Assembly (NCBI GenBank): GCA_019633425.1 | Contig: WSUB01000434.1 | Span: 1 to 11,198 of the forward strand | Reading direction: 5' to 3' | DNA from: Tulasnella sp. 424 | Lineage: Eukaryota > Basidiomycota > Agaricomycetes > Cantharellales > Tulasnellaceae | Length of the DNA stretch: 11,198 nt | In this document: positions 8,472 through 11,198 of the stretch, one piece after another | Position numbering within the stretch: position 1 is the first letter of the stretch | Layout of the letters: each line of letters opens with the position of its first letter | Program-made: the position numbers and the translations under genes | The notes under the pieces: model-generated | What the model saw: the letters and a program-made list of their open reading frames with translations, nothing else | The model's database searches: none | What the model was told of the DNA's origin: nothing

Positions 8472-9916
8472 TCAAGCTTCCTCTTTACTCCCGAGGATGT
8501 CGGTAAGGTTACCCTCGGTGAGGACCTGAGCCTTGAGGAACACTTCCTTCTCTACATCCCACAGGTTCTCGCGTCCTTTCTTTCGAGACAGCGTCACGCC
8601 AAGCCGAGTGGTACAAACAACTGTGTCCTTCGGGAAGACCTGGTCCGCTTTGTCTACCTCCATGAGATCCTCTCGGAAAGGGGTTCCATTGGCCGGAAGG
8701 TACGAATCATAGTTCGCAGTCAACATCTTCTCCTGGATGCTGCCTTGGAGCTTGAACGCGTCCTCTATTATCGCCGTCAGCTGAGGCTGGAAGGTATTGA
8801 CGAAGGTTTGATCATCCGGACAACTGCTCCGGAGGGCGAGACGAGCTGCGAGGCGGCAGTGATGGAGAACCTCTTGTATATAGAGTTGAACTGCCTGGTC
8901 GTGAGGGATTTGCCGTTTCAGGTATTGGTGAGTAACATATCGCCATCTTCCATACGCAGGTTGTATCTCTGAGATATTACCGACCGATGCCAGGGCTTAG
9001 TTTCGACTCTTTAATAGGAAATGTCACAGAAAATGTCACAGAACTTACCTCCTTCCTTTACAGACCCGGAAATATTCTTGAGTTGAGTATCGAGCGCAAG
9101 CCCCTCCGGCGAGATAGCAAGCCCTGCTACGAATGACGAGAGGATCTTCTCCACCACAGACACGGTGGACGCCTGCCAAGCAAGTTGCAAGAGAACTACG
9201 ATGCAGGGGTTTCGTTCGGGAGGATGGCTTCCCAACGCGCTGGCCAACTGAGGTCCGACGATACGTCTGAGAGTCTCCATTTCCGTCTCGTTGAGGAACT
9301 TGTTGTCTCCTCCTCCTCCCTGCCCCTTCGAAATACCACGACACCACCGCTGAGCTGCGTTGCGGAAGAGGCTCTGGATTCGCGTATTGATTCCGCCCAT
9401 CATATCCGCGATGTCGACCTCGGAGCAGTCGTCGTACATGCAAAGCGTTTTCTTCATCTCTCCCAGCTCCCTCTCTCTGTCGGCCAGGCTCCCGCGGAGC
9501 TGCGTTATCTCCCTATCCCTTCTGTCCAACCTCTTCCGCATTTCGTTCACCTCTCCCAGCTCCCTCTCTCTGTCGGACAGGCTATGGCGAAGGTGCGCTA
9601 TCTCCCAATCTCTTCTGTTCAGCCTCTCATGCATGTCGTTCATCTCGGATTCAAGCCCTTCCTTCCGATTCCATAAGTTACCGACAAAGGGGAAGTAGCG
9701 CACCAGCCAATTTGGATCAGCTTCGCGAGTAATGATACGTCGCGAAAAATGTTCCTCTGCGACTCCTTCTGGGGCATACAAACAATCAATTCCCTCAGAT
9801 GGCTGTTCAGAATTGACGACCTCTCGAGCCCCGCTTCGGTCGGCCTCAACCGCGAATAGACTGGAATCTTGTCGGAGTACCGCATCGGATTCTTGCTTTT
9901 GTGCATATGAGTCCAT
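8472..9916 (-). CDS. Coiled-coil protein of a widespread uncharacterised fungal family, two exons
   Basis: I join exons 9916-9049 and 8968-8472, which gives 454 residues and keeps frame exactly (868 + 497 nt). Residues about 1-85 are probably disordered, with a hydrophobic patch WLVRYFPFVGNLW near 70-82. Residues about 86-160 form a charged coiled coil built of two 31-residue repeats (95-125, 126-156; consensus M..RL.RRD.EI..LR.SL.DRERELGE). After about 165 comes a mostly helical domain: VDIADMMGGINTRIQSLFRNAA, LLQLAWQAS (about 242-250), YGRWRYVT soon after the exon junction, and VVCTTRLGV near the end. From memory this DI...IN..I / LLLQ / RWR..T / CTT.LG pattern is common in agaricomycete hypothetical proteins; its function is unknown to me. 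The start at 9916 has G at -3 and +4. No enzyme motif or membrane helix is seen. Confidence 0.86.
8969..9048 (-). other. Intron of the coiled-coil gene, with a 12-bp tandem duplication
   Basis: 80-nt GT-AG intron on the minus strand: donor GTAAGT, branch point AACTAAG, acceptor CTCAG, phase 1. Without splicing the protein stops after 301 residues with ...FCDIFCDISY. Splicing adds 165 residues that carry the rest of the conserved helical domain. The intron holds two exact copies of a 12-mer directly beside the donor. Confidence 0.85.
9019..9042. repeat. Perfect 12-bp tandem duplication inside the intron
   Basis: AAATGTCACAGA occurs twice in a row (9019-9030, 9031-9042). On the minus strand it reads TCTGTGACATTT and directly follows the GTAAGT donor. 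Confidence 0.85.
9458..9643 (-). repeat. 93-bp in-frame tandem duplication in the coiled coil
   Basis: The motif CTCTCCCAGCTCCCTCTCTC recurs exactly 93 bp apart (9458 and 9551), with 26 identical bases at the start of each unit and partial identity afterwards. The period equals 31 codons and matches the protein repeat, so the coiled coil grew by an intragenic duplication. Confidence 0.85.
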
Positions 9917-9954
9917 TTCTAAACGGATTTCGGAAGTGTAGGTTTTGCGAGGCG

Positions 9955-9973
9955 AGTTGACTAGAAGTTGACT
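9955..9973. repeat. Direct repeat AGTTGACT, 11-bp period
   Basis: Two exact 8-mers separated by AGA, one helical turn apart. They lie 39-57 bp upstream of the coiled-coil start, probably in its core promoter or leader. Confidence 0.5.
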
Positions 9974-10090
9974 GGTTGGTTTAGGGAATGGGGAGCAGTG
10001 GTCGCCCTTTTATCTAGTATGATGACGATTTGGGAAGGTGCTGCCCTCTCCCTTTATCTTCGGTTCCTTGATCAATGTGTGCACTTTTTT

Positions 10091-10103
10091 GGGGGGGGGG
10101 GGG
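10091..10103 (+). repeat. G13 homopolymer after T6, in the divergent promoter
   Basis: Six Ts followed by thirteen Gs, then GCTGTTGTACGG when the last G is counted. It sits about 165 bp upstream of the HSP70-like start. It may vary in length by slippage or form a four-stranded G structure on the plus strand. Confidence 0.7.
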
Positions 10104-10266
10104 CTGTTGTACGGACATTCCGCAATTGGCTAATCTTTGGACCTCCACAAGAAGCCCAAACCCGCGTGACTGTCTCTAAGCGCCTAGGCCCATCTCCTCA
10201 AGCAGACTTAAATGCGCATCCCGAAGTGATATTTGGGGTCAACGGCAGCACACCTTTCATTCTCTA

Positions 10267-11198
10267 ATGCTCTCGCACTCACCTTACATGGGCTCCGAAG
10301 CCAGGCTTGCCATTGCCATCGATATTGGGACCACGTTCAGCGGTGCATCATACACATTCCTCCACCCAGGCGAAGTCCCCCGCATTTTTGATGTCAAGGG
10401 GTGAGCCAGCCCATCCACAGCAGAAAATTGATATTGAGAGCTATTTCAATAATTAGATTCAAAGGACAGGAAAATAAAGGGAGCAATACAAAGGTTCCCT
10501 CCGTCTTATTCTATTCAGACACAGGAAAGCTCCTGGCTTGCGGCGCAGAGCTTAAACGACTGAAGCCCCAAAGTGGCATTCGAACAGAATGGTAAGGAGG
10601 TGCCATCTCTTTGATAAGTCCTTGCTTAGATTCTGGTTTGGGCGGATCAGGTTCAAGCTGGAATTGCGTCCTGCTTCAATGAGGATCGACACACCCCCGG
10701 TCAAGTTACCTCCCAACCGAGACATAGTCGATGTCTTTGGCGACTTTCTCAAATATATGTATGATTGCGTCCATGCGGATATACTCAAATCCCATGTCGA
10801 CGGCGACAAGCTCTGGTCTTCGTTGAGTGATTCGGCTCATTTTGTCCTCAGGCAAGGATTCACACTTTTGTTAAAATTGTCAAGGCTGACACCCGTGTAC
10901 ACTGTATAGTCACCCAAACGGCTGGGGGTCCCTTCAACAAAGTAAAATGCGTGAAGCGGCCATACTGGGGGGACTCGTCCCGGACACTCCCGAAGGTGGC
11001 GAACGGATCGAGTTCGTCACTGAGGGCGAAGCTAGTTTCCATTGGTGCGTGGAGGAGGCACTCGCCGAAAGTGCTCTTAAAGTATGTCTGTATCCCACTT
11101 GTATAGAATAACTTGCTCAATTTTTCTTAGGAGGGCACCAAAGTCGTTGTGGCCGACCTAGGCGGAGGGACCATCGACGTCTCATCCTTTGAAGTCAT
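10267..11198 (+). CDS. HSP70/HSPA12-like ATPase, 3' partial, five exons in view
   Basis: N-terminal part of an actin-fold, HSP70-type nucleotide-binding domain of the divergent HSPA12-like group common in fungi. Exons are 10267-10400, 10457-10591, 10651-10851, 10910-11081 and 11131-11198 (cut by the window edge). The frame holds across all joins. IAIDIGTTFSG (residues 16-26) is the phosphate-1 loop. WFKLELRP at about 90-97 and IVDVFGDFLKYMYDC follow. FVLSHPNGW (154-162) and FVTEGEAS (192-199, where classical HSP70 has the EPTAAA region) fit HSP70-like relatives. DLGGGTID (223-230) is the phosphate-2 motif. The substrate-binding region lies outside the window. The first ATG has C at -3; ATG at 10288 (residue 8) is an equally good start. 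No signal peptide, so probably cytosolic. Client and role are unknown. Its third intron is GC-AG. Confidence 0.92.
10401..10456 (+). other. Intron 1 of the HSP70-like gene
   Basis: 56-nt GT-AG intron (GTGAGC...TTAG), phase 2. Joining restores VKGFKGQ; unspliced, TGA follows at once. Confidence 0.85.
10592..10650 (+). other. Intron 2 of the HSP70-like gene
   Basis: 59-nt GT-AG intron (GTAAGG...TCAG), phase 2. Joining gives RTEWFKLELRP. The nearer TTAG at about 10638 would create a stop, so the later acceptor is chosen. Confidence 0.85.
10852..10909 (+). other. Intron 3 of the HSP70-like gene, GC-AG type
   Basis: 58 nt with donor AG|GCAAGG, branch point GGCTGAC (10884-10890) and acceptor TATAG, phase 2. 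Joining gives FVLSHPNGW, the stretch expected in this family. No GT donor nearby gives the same junction. Confidence 0.8.
11082..11130 (+). other. Intron 4 of the HSP70-like gene
   Basis: 49-nt GT-AG intron (GTATGT...CTTAG), phase 0. It joins ...AESALK to EGTKVVVADLGGGTID. Confidence 0.85.

Larger units (their letters stand above)
9917..10266. promoter_or_regulatory. Shared divergent promoter between the coiled-coil and HSP70-like genes
   Basis: 350 bp separate the two start codons, so both promoters must lie here. Visible elements are: an inverted CCAAT (ATTGG, 10125-10129); a TTAAAT run (10208-10213), a possible TATA-like element for the plus gene; GATAAAA on the minus strand (about 10009-10015), possible for the minus gene; AGTTGACT repeated 11 bp apart (9955 and 9966); and a T6G13 tract. 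I see no clear heat-shock element of the nGAAnnTTCn type. A six-codon upstream frame (ATG at 10212, TGA at 10227) would matter only if transcription starts before it. Confidence 0.6.

Overview
The window looks like nuclear DNA of a filamentous basidiomycete, most likely an agaricomycete; the genus cannot be fixed from sequence alone. The grounds are short introns (49-59 nt, one of 80 nt) that restore reading frame exactly, CTNA-type branch points, pyrimidine-rich leaders, and protein families common in mushroom-forming and related fungi. All family assignments come from reading motifs; no database search was possible.

Layout. Positions 1-1390 (+) hold the 3' part of a SET-domain lysine methyltransferase-like gene with two introns. 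Positions 1391 to about 5260 are a long stretch with no convincing gene, only small inverted repeats, A-tracts and weak motifs. A C/T-rich promoter and leader (about 5260-5471) precede a single-exon gene at 5472-6338 (+) for a 288-residue Pro/Ser/Gln-rich, probably disordered protein. It is followed by a long pyrimidine-rich stretch (6339 to about 7120) that is probably its 3' UTR, then non-coding DNA to 8471.

The right end carries a divergent pair. On the minus strand, 9916-8472, is a two-exon gene for a 454-residue protein: a tandemly duplicated coiled coil followed by an alpha-helical domain of a widespread but uncharacterised fungal type. On the plus strand, starting at 10267 and running off the edge, is a five-exon fragment of an HSP70/HSPA12-like ATPase. 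The two share a 350-bp intergenic promoter.

The most notable points are a GC-AG intron in the HSP70-like gene, supported by exact reconstruction of a conserved stretch; a perfect 12-bp tandem duplication abutting the donor site of the coiled-coil gene's intron; the 93-bp tandem duplication that built its coiled coil; and the head-to-head pairing of a chaperone-like ATPase with a coiled-coil protein of unknown function. No complete new defence or mobile system is evident.
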